From contig OU342630.1 of NCBI GenBank assembly GCA_910589415.1, positions 39,154,012-39,218,011 of the forward strand: a stretch of DNA of 64,000 nt, in the 5' to 3' direction. The notes under the pieces are model-generated. The model was given only the letters and a program-made list of their open reading frames with translations, was not told the DNA's origin and searched no databases. Each line of letters starts with the position of its first letter. The stretch's first letter is position 1. The stretch is from Malachius bipustulatus (taxonomy: Eukaryota > Arthropoda > Insecta > Coleoptera > Melyridae). Shown one piece after another: positions 46,715-58,215 of this stretch. The position numbers and the translations under genes were made by a program.

Positions 46715-48176
46715 TTCAGTTTAAATCGCTTGACAAAGAAAATAGTTGACGAAAAATTACAATTTTTTAATTTATTTAAATTACCTAATGTTTCCAGACC
46801 TATTGAATTGGTCAAATTATTAATCCCGAAGATGACCCAAATTGTTCGGTCGAAACGTTGATTTTATAATAAATACCACACTTTAAGAAGAGACTTTTTG
46901 CCTATAGCCCTTATAACCCAGCAGGACCGGTATTTCGTAAAGCAGACCGGGGAAATGTATTTATTTATTTTTTTCAGTCGATGGTGTCGGACCTTCCCTG
47001 TCTTCGATCAAAAGCAAGTAATAATTTTCAAAATCGATCCATAATTGAGCGAGGTACGAGCGAACAAGTATTCGAAAATAAATTCCGAGCGCGTGTTCCC
47101 GGCCGATCGTGACTGTGCGTGCCCGGCGGAGTATGGACAAGCGGAGAGCGTAAGCTCCGCCCACGGCTGGTCGGGTATCTTTCTCACCCGGCTTAAAGAG
47201 AGATCTTCATGTATAACTAGCGCGCGGGCAAGATACGCACGAAAAAAAAAACAAATAAATAAATAGATAAATGTTTTCTCCTCTCAATGAGCCTAACAAG
47301 AACCCCCACCCCTCTCCGTTCGCCCGCAATAAAGCCTAGACTTCGCCGGTTCGTTGTGCCCTTATTTATGGTCGGATCGGATTCAAGTGGGGCTAAATTA
47401 AAGATTAAAAAAAATTCCATTCAGTGGTGAAAAAAAATTTCCCCACCCCCTTCCATCACCCCCAAAAACGCGAGAAAAAAAGGACTTTTTTTTAATTGCG
47501 CGCCAAGCGCGCATTTGCGAAAATAAATTTTCATATTTTTTTTCATAAATTTTTTAAATAAATAAAATAATTTTTTTCCCATGACTCCCGGGTAGTAAAT
47601 AAAAAAACGAAGAAAATGAGCGGTGCCTGGTCTCTGTAGGTCAATAAATAAACTTTTTACGAGCGTTTCCGTATTTTTCTTTTCACCCCCATATCTCCCC
47701 TCCTAATTGGCCCACCACCCCCTCCCTCCGACCCGTCAAAGTACTCGGTGGCACCCTTCCTGTCGCAAAAAATTGACGCCCTAACTCCACCACCTGCCGA
47801 TAGAGTCAGTTAAATTTTTATTCATTTTTGCACCCTTAATATCGCAATATCTCGCGAACCAGTTGAGCTAAAGGGTTCAGGTCGGAACGAACTTCCGTGT
47901 TTAGTCAAGCTCTTCAATTTTTGATACTATAATTTTTTTGTCAGAACAAATCCGGCTCAGATATACCCGTTTTTCCGATAAAATTCATTTTCAGGTAAAT
48001 TTTAAAAGCGTGCCCCACCTCCCCCCCACCCCGACCCAACCTAAGACACATGTCAAAAGACAGGGAAGGTCCGACTCCATCGACTGAAAAAAATAAATAA
48101 ATAGATTTCCCCGGTCTGTTTACGAGCTGTTTATTTTACCGGTCCTGCTGGGTTATTAACAATTTTCAATTAATTA
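46715..48176 (+). mobile_element. 3'-terminal fragment of a Penelope-like element, interrupted by an insertion
   Basis: 46730-46910 is collinear with the reverse complement of 55210-55455: GACAAAGAAAATAGTTGACG, GTTTCCAGACCTATTGAATT, CCCGAAGATGACCCAAATTG, GGTCGAAACGTTGAT and CCTATAGCCCTTA. The match resumes after the inserted element with ACAATTTTC (48159-48168). It is non-coding: only the 3' end was copied or kept. Confidence 0.75.
46914..48155. mobile_element. 1242-bp non-autonomous DNA element inserted in the Penelope fragment (TTA duplication)
   Basis: Terminal inverted repeats of about 100 bp begin TAACCCAGCAGGACCGGT. They continue with AGACCGGGGAAAT, TTTTTTTCAGTCGATGG and TCGGACCTTCCCTGTCTT. 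TTA flanks it at 46911-46913 and 48156-48158. The intact Penelope copy shows the empty site GCCCTTAACAATTTTC (55205-55220, minus strand), matching excision of the element plus one TTA. The interior is GC-richer, contains no transposase, and has oddly C-rich blocks. A PIF/Harbinger-type TWA target is the simplest reading; a piggyBac TTAA reading would require a lost base. Confidence 0.75.
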
Positions 48177-48600
48177 TAATTTTTGGCAATTACTTCTGTT
48201 ATAATAAAAATTTCATCTATGTATATCATAGGATAGTACATAAATAGTTAAAATAGGAACATGTACGCCATTTTCCGTTATTTTGAGCCAGTTCCGATAT
48301 ACACTGCTATCAAAATGGAAAATCGCGACTTTCACTTGTTTATTACTCATAACCTACCCAATTTAAAACTGTGAAAACCATTATTATTGGATATTAAATT
48401 TCTCAGACACTCTGAAAATGTAATAATATACAGGATATCCTATTTAAAAATAGATAATGTCGTCATTACTGGGCCAAGGAACACTCTGTATAAAAAAAAT
48501 TTACATCCATAGAAAGTAAATTAAAAAATTCACCTGTTTTAGGTTTTTTTAATTCTGCAAATATTAACTGAGCAAATGAGTTGTATAATCTTGTATAGGT

Positions 48601-49939
48601 ATACCATTGTCTGAAAATGTTAAATATTTCTGTTCTATTTTTTTTGGGCATGATTTTTTCAGTCAGATTTTCGGCATGTACACTTGAAGTATAAACCATT
48701 CAACTGATATTTATTTTTAATCTTATTCTCAAGTTTGTTCTCATTAACATGAGAATTCTTTAGTTGTTTATGAAAATTTCAGTAATACTACCAACCACCT
48801 TCATTTTGACCTTCTAATCTAGCGGTACAGAATCAATTGCAAGGCCAGTAAATCGTCTAACTAAAGAATTGATTTGCATTTACTCTCATGGTATAATTAA
48901 CCAAGATATAATCACTTAGCAAGTATTTACTTTATAATCATAATATTATCTTAATTCGTTTTATTCACCTGCAGCACTTTACATACTTTGTAAAGTGAGT
49001 TGGTTCTCACTAAAAATTAAGGTAGGTAAGTCGATTCATATTTCCTATTCAACTTAGGATCAGGGTGAAAAGTTACGAATTAAGAGTAGGTATTCATTTT
49101 TTATCTTTAATAATAATTAATTTTTAAGAAGTAGGTAAGTACTTAATTGCTGATGTTATAATTTTTCGGATGAATATTAATTACAGCTGAAACAGTGTCG
49201 AATTCAGGAGCGTGACGGAATGAATGAAGGAATGAAGGTCCCCTTCGGACATATACATTATTAATGCAGTACGTTACATAAAAATTAAGTTTGTTCGTGT
49301 TATTTTCGAGTTCAAATTGCTTATTTTGTAGAATGAGTTGAATAAAGCAAGGCTTGCCGGATTCGATCCTGAAAAATAACGACAAAATATACTCCAGTAA
49401 CATTGTTATGGGGATACATAAATAACATTAACTATCCGTGTAATGTTTAATTATCTCATTTTGCAATCCGACAATATCTATAAGAAAGACTAATAATAAG
49501 TACGGTGAATGTCACCATGAAATGTGAATGTAAACAGAGTACTTATGTATAATAACAATAAAACCCTTAATATCTAAAGAAAGTTAAACAAAGAAAATAT
49601 ATTTATATTTTTCTTACACGGTAAGTACTTTTATGTACCTTTTACTTTTTCTTCTCAACTTCTTGATATAAACATTTTTAAAGAAAAAGTTACTTTCCGT
49701 AAGCTTCATTATGAGTAAATGTTCTTTCCTTTGTCGAGTTTGAATCTTCACCGATTTATATCTCACGGCGAAAAAAATGTGCAGTATCTGACATTGCTAA
49801 AAAATCAATTTCGGAGAAGGGGCAAATCTGGCAAACAGAAATTATATACATAAGAGGAAGAGAGATTTACTTGACAATGCTGAAATAATTTATTCATAGA
49901 TTTACTAGTAAATAAAGTAATGATTAGAAATTATGTTCT
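48601..49939. other. Intergenic AT-rich DNA
   Basis: No coding signature, RNA gene or defined repeat was seen. Confidence 0.4.
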
Positions 49940-49950
49940 TATGTGAAAAT

Positions 49951-52595
49951 GGACTGGACTTGAGACCGTTATCCCCACAATAAAAAATCGTGATGATATT
50001 GAAATTGCGGCGGAACAAGTCCGGAACGCAATAATATCAGCCTATCACGAAAACTGTCCACCAAAAATGAAGAGAAATGACAGGAAAGTCGACTGGTGGA
50101 ACAAAGACCTAGAGAAAAGAAGAAAAGAAGTTCGACGACCAGGTAGCTCGCCTCTGTACAATCAGTGGCAGCTGAATTCCGGAGGACGTATAAATCGATC
50201 TCAAAAATCGGAATGGAAAGTCTGCCGCTCGATCAGTACAGCCAAGGCAATTGAAAACGCTGTAAAAACTTTTCAGCCTTTCAAGACACCTGGAGAGGAC
50301 GGCATCTTTCCTGCCCTATTACAAAGGGGCATAAAGATACTGACGCCCTCTCTTATAAAATTATTCAGGGCTAGTCTGGCATGGAACTTCATCCCATCCA
50401 GCTGGGCGGCAACAAGGGTGGTGTACATCCCCAAAGTGAGCCGTACAGAGCCACACCCTAAGTCATTCAGACCCATTAGCCTTACATCCTTTATACTGAA
50501 AAGTCTCGAGAGAATGCTGGATGTACACATCAGGAGGAGTGTCTTAGTTTCACACCCTCTGAATGTGCACCAATATGCCTATCAAGCTGGCAAATCAACC
50601 GATTTGGCACTTAATAACCTCGTGGGGAAGATTACCAAGTCTCTTGACAACAAAGAGATCATGGTGGGAGTCTTCCTCGACATAGAAGGAGCATTTAACA
50701 ATGCATTACCAAACTCACTGTATGAAGCAGTAGTTTCCAGAGGAATAAACGGTCATAAACGGCTGGATCCGTAATATGCTAGATAGTAGGATGATAACGA
50801 CCTCGATGGGAGGAGTTGAAGTCAGTTTCAGGCCGGGGAGAGGGTGTCCACAGGGAGGAGTACTCTCCCCCCTACTATGGACCCTTCTTGTAGACGACCT
50901 GCTGGCGACCCTCTCCCTATGGAGAGTTGAGGTTCAAGCATATACGGATGACCTTGTAATAATGATCAAAGGAAACTCCGAAAGGACAATATCCAATGTC
51001 CTTCAGGAAGTTCTTCAAGTCACGTATCAGTGGTGCGAGAGGTAGCAGATGTCTGTAAATCCTCACAAAACTGTTATAGTACCATTCACTAGACGAAAAA
51101 GGCTGGAAGACCTTATACCACCTACTCTTCAAGGAGTAGTTATATCATTTTCGGAGGAGGCTAAATATCTAGGTATCACACTTGATAGGAAGCTACTATG
51201 GAACTCCCATCTGGAAAAGATTATCCACAGAGCAAAGCTCTCACTATGGAGTTGCAAAAAGATCTGTGGAAAAACTTGGGGCACTGGTCCCAAGCAAATA
51301 CACTGGATATATGTAACGATCATTAGGCCAATGATCGCATATGGCTGTGTAGCTTGGTGGTCCAAAGGCTTACAAGCCTTGGCCAAAATGAAGTTGTCAA
51401 GTCTGCAAAGACAAGCATGCCTAGCAATCAGTGGAGCAATGAGCACCACACCGTCGGCGGCTATGGAAATACTTCTGGACCTTCCTCCACTCCATATATA
51501 CTTGGAAAGAGAGGCCAGATGGACAACGTACAGACTACTACAGGTAATACGAAACACACAAATGGTTTGTGTCATGGAACGGACACAAACGGCCCTCAGA
51601 CATGATGCCATACACAACAAACCACTATACTGCATACAACGTCCTCTTTCCAAGCAGAGACGAATGGGAGCGTAACTCAAACGACCTCCTCAAAGCAGAC
51701 CTCACGTGGTTTACCGACGGTTCAAAGACTCCAACGGGAGTTGGATCCGGAGCGTACGACGCTGGGTCAAGACGAGAATTGAAATTTATGCCATTGTACT
51801 CAGCGCGCAGATGCTGGATGAAACGCACTGCACGCGGAAAACAATTAAAATCTTCTCAGATAGCCAAGCGGCTCTGAAAGCCCTTTGCTCCATTCGTTGC
51901 AACTCCAAACTAGTATGGAACTGTCAAGCAGCACTCAATGAGGTAGCTAAAAACAATAACTTGACTCTGGTCTGGATTCCAGGTCACTCCGGCCTTGGAG
52001 AGAACGAAATAGCCGACTCTCTGGCTAGAAGAGCAACTGAATACAAATTTACAGGACCAGAACCTGCTGTTGGCATATCCTCAAATACTGCCAAAACAAC
52101 AATAGACACCTGGGCGGAAAATAAGGTACTTCGGTACTGGCAAACTCTACCAGGATTAACTCACTCTAAGACCTTCATTGAGGGACCCTCGAGAAACAGA
52201 GCTAAAAAGCTACTGGAACTCAAAAGGACTGACCTAAGGGCCGTAATAGGCCTATACACAGGACACTGCAAAGTGAACCACCACTTACACAGGATGAATC
52301 TAGCCGATAACGCAGAATGTCGCCTGTGTTTGGAGGATGTAGAAACAGCAGAGCATGTTCAATGCAACTGCCCCGCCTTGGGAAGAACCAGGCACTCAAC
52401 GTTCGGAAAAGTACTTTTCTCTCCGAGAGACCTGGATACATTCACACCATCTAAGGTCATTAGCTTTTTAAAAAGCAGTGGCCTGCTTGCTAGAGTGGAT
52501 GTAAAGTACTTAGGTGTGAGCCACAATAGAGCGCTTGGTCGCAGTGGAGGTGTCACTCATCGACCCACTCATTATATAACTAAACTAAACTAAAC
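49951..52595 (+). mobile_element. 5'-truncated I/Loa-type non-LTR retrotransposon with 11-bp target duplication
   Basis: TATGTGAAAAT flanks the copy at 49940-49950 and 52596-52606. The 3' end carries a short CTAAA tandem tail (about 52577-52595). ORF1 and the endonuclease are absent through 5' truncation, the usual outcome of target-primed reverse transcription. It is the longest retrotransposon copy in the window. Confidence 0.85.
49963..52593 (+). pseudogene. ORF2 of the I/Loa-type element: RT, RNase H, zinc knuckle; frames broken
   Basis: The linker IKNRDDIEIAAEQVRNAI leads into RT. Motifs seen are KTPGEDGIFPALLQRG, SFRPISLTSFILK, motif A VFLDIEGAFN, motif B GCPQGGVLSPLLW and motif C YTDD (catalytic Asp codon at 50947). 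RNase H follows: TDGSK (51713-51727), EIYAI, FSDSQAALKAL, WIPGHSGLGENEIADSLA. The C-terminal knuckle includes GLYTGHCKVNHHLHRM and ECRLCLEDVETAEHV. Defects are a frameshift near 50755, an in-frame TAG at 51043-51045, and a frame change near 51650-51780, where part of RNase H appears deleted. All catalytic residues are individually visible, but no single frame encodes them. The RNase H and the GCPQGGVLSPLLW box point to the I/Loa/R1 group. Confidence 0.85.
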
Positions 52596-52606
52596 TATGT
52601 GAAAAT

Positions 52607-54163
52607 CGAATTATATATAAGATGAAAATCAAAAAAGTTAAAGAAAGGAACGCAACCCTAGTTTCCTTCGTTGGCGCTTCTATTCTCTTTGAACCAAATT
52701 TTACAAAAAGTGTCGCGGCATATGAAAAAACTACCCTTGCGCAAAATTTCAACTGAATATCATCTAAAGTTTTCTATAAATTTTACCGGATTCTTTCTAT
52801 GAATTTCACCGGCTACTTTTATTACTGGATTTTATTGCCAATTATCTTACCAATTAGATTATCCTACCGCAAGCAAAAGCAGGGGAGGCAGAAAGATAAT
52901 TTTGTCACTGTCAGTATTTTTACATCATCGATTCACTTCATCTTTATTTATTTTTTGTGACTAACCTCGTTTCTCGTTTCTGGATTAAACAGAGCGTAGG
53001 TTAAATTCTACTACCTACATGAGAATTTATAGCAATAGATACTTACCCTCCACTGCGCTTTTTTTCTAACGAAAAACGTAGGAAATTAAAATAATAGAAA
53101 TATTGCTTGCTCTTCTGTACTGTACGAACCTATGAATATATGAGATTATATATTTTTAAAAAATTCAGATTAAAAATATCTAAACTTGATGGAAATTTCG
53201 AATTTAGAGAAATTTTAACACTTACTACTTTGGTTTGTTATAGTTGGAGATGACCACTATTGGAGGGGTATTTCCTCTTATTTATGTACCGCCTATATCA
53301 TTTTTTATAAATCAACTTATTTCAGTTGCATTGATTCTCCTTCTCCTCGTTGACCATAATGCGAATAACTAAAGGGCAAACGCAACTTATATTCTCACGA
53401 CTGAGATCTGTAATTGAGGTGAAAACAACAAACTTAGAATATTCTCTTTCAAGGAATTTTTTTTATTTTTCATCCATTGATTTAAAGTTAGATAACACGG
53501 AGGTAATTGCATATTTATTTAATGGCCAATTGTATTTTTTCTAAGATATGATTTAAATAACTAATTTCACTAGCTTAATGTTTAAAACTTTCAATATTAT
53601 TACCTTGACTTTCTTGTATGTACATATTATCGTAGTTCTTATAAAATAATAGTAATAATTAGTAACAAGTTCTAATAATTATTGTCCTTAAAACTCTTGT
53701 CACGACATAGCTATAAAAAGGATAAACCAGTAATTTTTCAATGCGGAAATATTAATTTATGAATACAACAGTCTTCAAAATAACAGGAACAACGAAAAAC
53801 ACCCATTTTATAACACAGCAGGTGTAACTACCAAAAGGTTTTATATCATGATGGTGATGATTCATATCAACAAGCTAAACCACAAGAAGAAGAAAAAGCT
53901 TTATTCATGAATATACAGAGCCTAAGAGAAGGATCAAAAAGATTATAAGAAAAGTTTTTTAGGAGCTCTAAGAAACAGAAAGAAATATATTCCTATAATG
54001 TTCGTTAAATAATTGTAACAGAAGCAGAATTAGAAGAAGCAGGAGCAGAAGAATAGATTGCTATAATTCCCTATTTTTAGAGGCGTTGTAGTCATCAGTC
54101 TTAAAATTTTCGTGTTTGATATTCTTTGTTTGAAGCTAAATTTTATCCAATTTTTTATCATAG
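52607..54163. other. Intergenic AT-rich DNA
   Basis: A purine-rich AGAAG-like patch lies at 53885-54055. No gene or defined repeat was recognised. Confidence 0.4.
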
Positions 54164-57142
54164 TGTATCAAAAGCTTAGCCAAACTTCAGGGGATGATCT
54201 TTGAGTGATTATAGGACAAAAAGTTCATATAAACATATGTCCGGAAATGCATATTTTACAAGATACAGAGACATTTATTGAAAATCGTCTTTTTCGAAAA
54301 TATTTTAAATATGCCTTACCCAATATTGTTGAAATTTTGCAGTTTCATTTGCTATAGCAAGAGGCTAATTAAGCCCCAATTGGAATAAAATTATCAAGTC
54401 CAGTGGCGTCCTGGGGAGTACCTAACGAATATTATTTTGAAGAAACTTTTTAAGAAAGTACGCCAATGGCTTTAAGTAATAATTACACATACAACGTTTT
54501 TGTCTCTTGAATTTTTTTCTTATCTTGGTTCGTTTTGGAAAAAAAATTACTTAATTGCATATCCCTGGAGCACGCAAGAGAAATAGGGAAATTTTTCTTT
54601 TTTCCTTTTTTTGACGAATTTAATTTAATTTTTTCCATAATTTTTTTGTGGCTCAAGGGTTATGCAATTAAGCGTATTCTATTTATTTACATTTACATTA
54701 ATTAAGATACGATAAAAATTTAACGGCCAATATTATAAACGCTGGTTAAGTTAACTGGCCGATTTCTGTGGTCGTTTCTGGAGAAGATATTGACTATATG
54801 TCGAAATTATTGCATTTTAATTACTCTAGGCATAAAAGGGATTACAAAAATATTAATAAAAGTTATTCGAGATCAATATTAGCTTCAAAATCGGGCACAG
54901 AAATCTGCCAGTTAACTTAACCAGCGTTTATAATATTGGCCGTAAGAGATACAAAAGTTATTTTAATTGTTTAATCTGACAAAAATAAGAATTTAAGAAA
55001 AAAGCCATTGGCATACTTTTTTAAAGTTTTTTTTTTATAATATTCGTTCAGGTGCTCCGCAGAACGCCACTGAACTTGATAATTTTATTTCAGTTAGGGC
55101 TAAATTAGCCCTTTGCTACCGCAAATGACACTGCAAAATTTCAACATAAAAGTCTTGAAATTTTGAAAAATATTAATTTCCGGATATATGTGTCTACATT
55201 AATGGAAAATTGTTAAGGGCTATAGGCAAAAGTCTTTTTTTAAAGTGTGGTCTTTATTATAATATCAACGTTTCGACCGAACAATTTGGGTCATCTTCGG
55301 GATTCTAAAATGACAAAAAGGAAACAGTTAACGATATAGCAGCTACTTACTAAAGATTACTTACAATAATTTGACCAATTCAATAGGTCTGGAAACATTT
55401 GGTAATTAAAAGAATTAAAAAATTTGTAATTTCTCGTCAACTATTTTCTTTGACAGATGTTTTGTCATTGAAAATTTATAATAATTATTACATAATAGTA
55501 GGTATTAAGACTAGGAACAATTGAAATAATATAAATATAATAATTACAGAATTTTTGATTGATATTATTGTTTAAAAAATTGTAATTGTAAATAAAAGTA
55601 AAAATTAGCTAGGTAGTTAATTTTTGTTCATTGTTTTTTGAGAATTTTTGTTATGTATGTCTGTTAATTTTGTTGTCATATAATAATATGGAGTTGTAAA
55701 TAATGTTAAGGTCGTTTATATCTGATTTGGTGTTAATGGAATTACTATCTTCATTTATATAACACATCTCAAGAAAAATTCTTTTTTGAAAATGTTTTTC
55801 TTCTGTGAGTACAGAAATGTCTTCAAAGTTGGCCTCGTGATTGTTTTCTCTTTGGTGTTTGGCTAAAGCACAACGTTGTGGTCTTAATTTTGTATCACTC
55901 TTGTGTAATGATATTCGTTGTTTTAAATAGGTGGAACATTGTCCGATGTAAGTACCATTGCAATTTTTACAAGGTATTTTGTAGACGATATCTGATCTTA
56001 AAAGGGACGGTAATTTATATTTGAGTTGTGTAAAAAGAGACCTATTAGTAATTATGTTTTTTTTGGCAATTTTTATATTTAATTCTTTGAAAACGTTCGA
56101 AATCTTTGGAGTGAGATCTGCTATATAAGGTAAAGACATGTGTTTTGGTAAATTAGGTTGTTCTAATGTATCTAATTGATGAGAATTATTCGGATTTATT
56201 CCAATAATCTCTTCTTGATTTTGTCTTGTTTCGAAAACTCTGTTTTGGTTATTAATGCTGTTATAAAGAATCCTATTAAGAAAAGTATTGGAATATCCGT
56301 TAAGTAATAATAATTTTTTAAGTCTCCCAATGGCTGCATTGTATAAAGAAGTATGTGTGATTTTTCTTAGTCTATCTTTCATTTGAACTATGACATTAAT
56401 TTTCATGTGAAGATGATGATAAGATGAATTATGTATATATTTTCCTGAATGTGAAGGTTTTTGGTACCAATCTAAGATGATCTTATTATTAATGTCTCTG
56501 ATTAATTTAGTGTCAAGAAAAGGTATAGATCTTTCATTTTCTTCTTCAACAGTAAACTTTAAATGATCATCATAATCGTTGAATACATTCAAAATTTCAT
56601 TGATTTTATTATGATGGATGGATGTTATAATGTCATCAACATATTGGTAAATGAATGTAGGTGAAAAGGAAAGTTTATTGAGAGAAGATTTAATTAACGA
56701 TGTAATAACGATATTAGCTAAAATTGGGCTAAGACAACTTCCCATTGGACAACCAAAAATCATTTTATAAACTTGGCCATCATAGATAAAGTAATTAGCT
56801 TCAAAAATGAAACTAATTAATGAAATAAAAAAAGTAAGTGGCATATTAGTGTGTAATTCAATTTTATTCCATTCTTGTTTTATAATTTCGATGGTGAGTT
56901 CTAAAGAAATATTAGTAAACAAAGAAATAACATCTAAAGATATAATGACATGTCGTTCTGGAAGTTGAAAGTTATTCATTTTTTCAGAAAATTCAAAAGA
57001 GTTTTTAATTGCATATTGGTGATAATATAAAAATTTTTCTAAAAATTCATATATGTGTCTACATATATGAACTTTTCGTCTTATAATCGCTCCAAGAAAC
57101 TCCCCTTGAAGTTTGGCCAAGTTTACAGTAAAACACCCTGTA
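54164..57142. repeat. ACAGGGTG-type foldback repeat carrying the Penelope insertion in its right arm
   Basis: The left arm (54175-54490) has CCAAACTTCAGGGG, GACAAAAAGTTCATAT, GTCCGGAAAT and AGTCCAGTGGCGTCCT. The right arm has the complements at 54990-55183 and, beyond the insertion, at 57065-57142 (ATGAACTTTTCGTC, CCCCTTGAAGTTTGG, ACACCCTGTATA). Without the insertion it would be about 1.1 kb. A related copy lies at 57590-58215. Confidence 0.65.
55200..57048 (-). mobile_element. 5'-truncated Penelope-like element with 16-bp target duplication (1849 bp)
   Basis: ATATATGTGTCTACAT occurs at both borders: 55184-55199 and 57049-57064. The element reads on the minus strand and holds an open RT/GIY-YIG frame. 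Its 3' non-coding end (55200-55650) contains the CCCGAAGATGACC...GGTCGAAACG motif, also present in the fragment at 46715. The 5' end is lost within the RT N-terminal region. The open frame and perfect duplication suggest a fairly recent insertion. Confidence 0.85.
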
Positions 57143-57174
57143 TAACGATCGCCGTTTTTACACTTCCAAACCAT
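55651..57174 (-). CDS. Penelope-like reverse transcriptase with GIY-YIG endonuclease (N-terminally truncated, chimeric start)
   Basis: The frame has 507 codons. Residues 1-42 come from the flanking foldback repeat and the target duplication; Penelope-derived sequence starts at Glu43 (codon at 57048). RT motif A is IISLDVISLFTNIS (Asp81), motif B FGCPMGSCLSPILA (140-153) and motif C YVDD (178-181). Other RT signatures are RSIPFLDTKL and WYQKPSHSGKY. The GIY-YIG domain covers about 395-475: IVYKIPC, TYIGQC, Arg420 in LKQRISLHK, and Glu469 in FLEMCYI, so its key residues are all present. A CxxC pair lies in PCKNCNGTY. Known Penelope RTs use this nuclease for insertion. The region before motif A is missing, so independent activity is unlikely. 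No stop or frameshift interrupts the Penelope part, unlike every other element here. Confidence 0.9.
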   Translation of the reverse strand: MVWKCKNGDRYTGCFTVNLAKLQGEFLGAIIRRKVHICRHIYEFLEKFLYYHQYAIKNSFEFSEKMNNFQLPERHVIISLDVISLFTNISLELTIEIIKQEWNKIELHTNMPLTFFISLISFIFEANYFIYDGQVYKMIFGCPMGSCLSPILANIVITSLIKSSLNKLSFSPTFIYQYVDDIITSIHHNKINEILNVFNDYDDHLKFTVEEENERSIPFLDTKLIRDINNKIILDWYQKPSHSGKYIHNSSYHHLHMKINVIVQMKDRLRKITHTSLYNAAIGRLKKLLLLNGYSNTFLNRILYNSINNQNRVFETRQNQEEIIGINPNNSHQLDTLEQPNLPKHMSLPYIADLTPKISNVFKELNIKIAKKNIITNRSLFTQLKYKLPSLLRSDIVYKIPCKNCNGTYIGQCSTYLKQRISLHKSDTKLRPQRCALAKHQRENNHEANFEDISVLTEEKHFQKRIFLEMCYINEDSNSINTKSDINDLNIIYNSILLYDNKINRHT

Positions 57175-57589
57175 TAATTCGCTATAGTTTAGGAATATTT
57201 ATTACTATCTGGGTCACATGAATGGTCAACTGTAAACCAACAAAAAATGACGGAAATTTTGACCAAAGAAATCTTTTTTTTCCAAAAACAATAATTTATA
57301 AATTAAGTTTTCAATTTCTAAAAATGATATTTTCAAGAGATCCTCTCTAGATCTTTCATGTTATGCCTCCAAGATTTCTTAGGTTTATTATAACTTAAGA
57401 CGCAAATTCTGTATATAATCATTATTGGGATTTTCTCCATTCTTTTATAAAATTAGCAGTAGTTATTCTATCTTTTTTTTACCAGCTACGTAATTGTCAT
57501 TCAACTGAAGAAATCGAGTTAATTCCTGTCTCAGTAATGTCTCCATCATGAAAACGTACCTAAATACGTGAGGGTGTTGATTTATATGC

Positions 57590-58215
57590 GCATGGTCAAA
57601 CTTCAAGGGGCGATTCTTTAAGACCAAAAGTTCGTATAAACAAACATTTGGAAATGCATATTTCTCAAGATACAGAATGACATTTGAAAAAAAAATCAAT
57701 TTTTCATAAATAGGTATCTGAAATATTATTTATCCAATTGTGTTGAAATTTTAGTGTTGTTTTCAAAAGCAGTCATTTTTTTAATTTTCTCAGATTAAAC
57801 GACTATAAATGCAACGTTTCCGTGTCTTGCTTCTTTTTCGAAATAAAAAAATTAGGTAGGTTCATCCCAGTTATTCCTATAATATTTTCGTATAGTTTTA
57901 TATATTTTTTAAATTACAGATTCAGTAAGTGATCCTTATTTTTAATCTTGAAAACAAAACACAAAAAAAGGGAACAAAAAGTAGTTAAATCTGGCAAAAA
58001 AATAAAAATTACAAAATCATTGGCGTACATTTTTTTGAACATATTCGGTAAGGCACTCACATGACGTCACTGCGCTTAATAATAATTTCAATCTAGTTGG
58101 AGCTAATTTAGCCCCTTACTACTCAAATATAATATTGCCAAAGTTCAGCAAAACTGGACTAAGGATACTTAAAATATTTACGAAAAAAAAAAACGATTTT
58201 TTTTTTTTTTAAGGA
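57590..58215. repeat. Second foldback of the family at 54164-57142
   Basis: The left arm has CAAACTTCAAGGGGCGATTCTT, AAAAGTTCGTATAAA and GGAAATGCATATTTCTCAAG. The right arm (58030-58210) has AAGGCACTCACATGACGTCA, GAGCTAATTTAGCCCC and AAAGTTCAGCA. The right terminus is indistinct. Confidence 0.5.

Larger units (their letters stand above)
46560..48600. repeat. Outer foldback repeat split by nested insertions
   Basis: Left CAGTAATGACGACATTGTC with ACACCCTGTATATTA (46612-46665) pairs with right ATATACAGGATATCC and GATAATGTCGTCATTACTG (48428-48475). The right arm (48205-48480) is copy 2 of the dispersed repeat found at 4335 and 61255. The arms are separated by a Penelope 3' fragment that itself contains another element. 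Confidence 0.6.

Noticed and set aside
51129..51680. 183-codon minus-strand frame
   Set aside because: Antisense shadow of the plus-strand RT/RNase H coding region.
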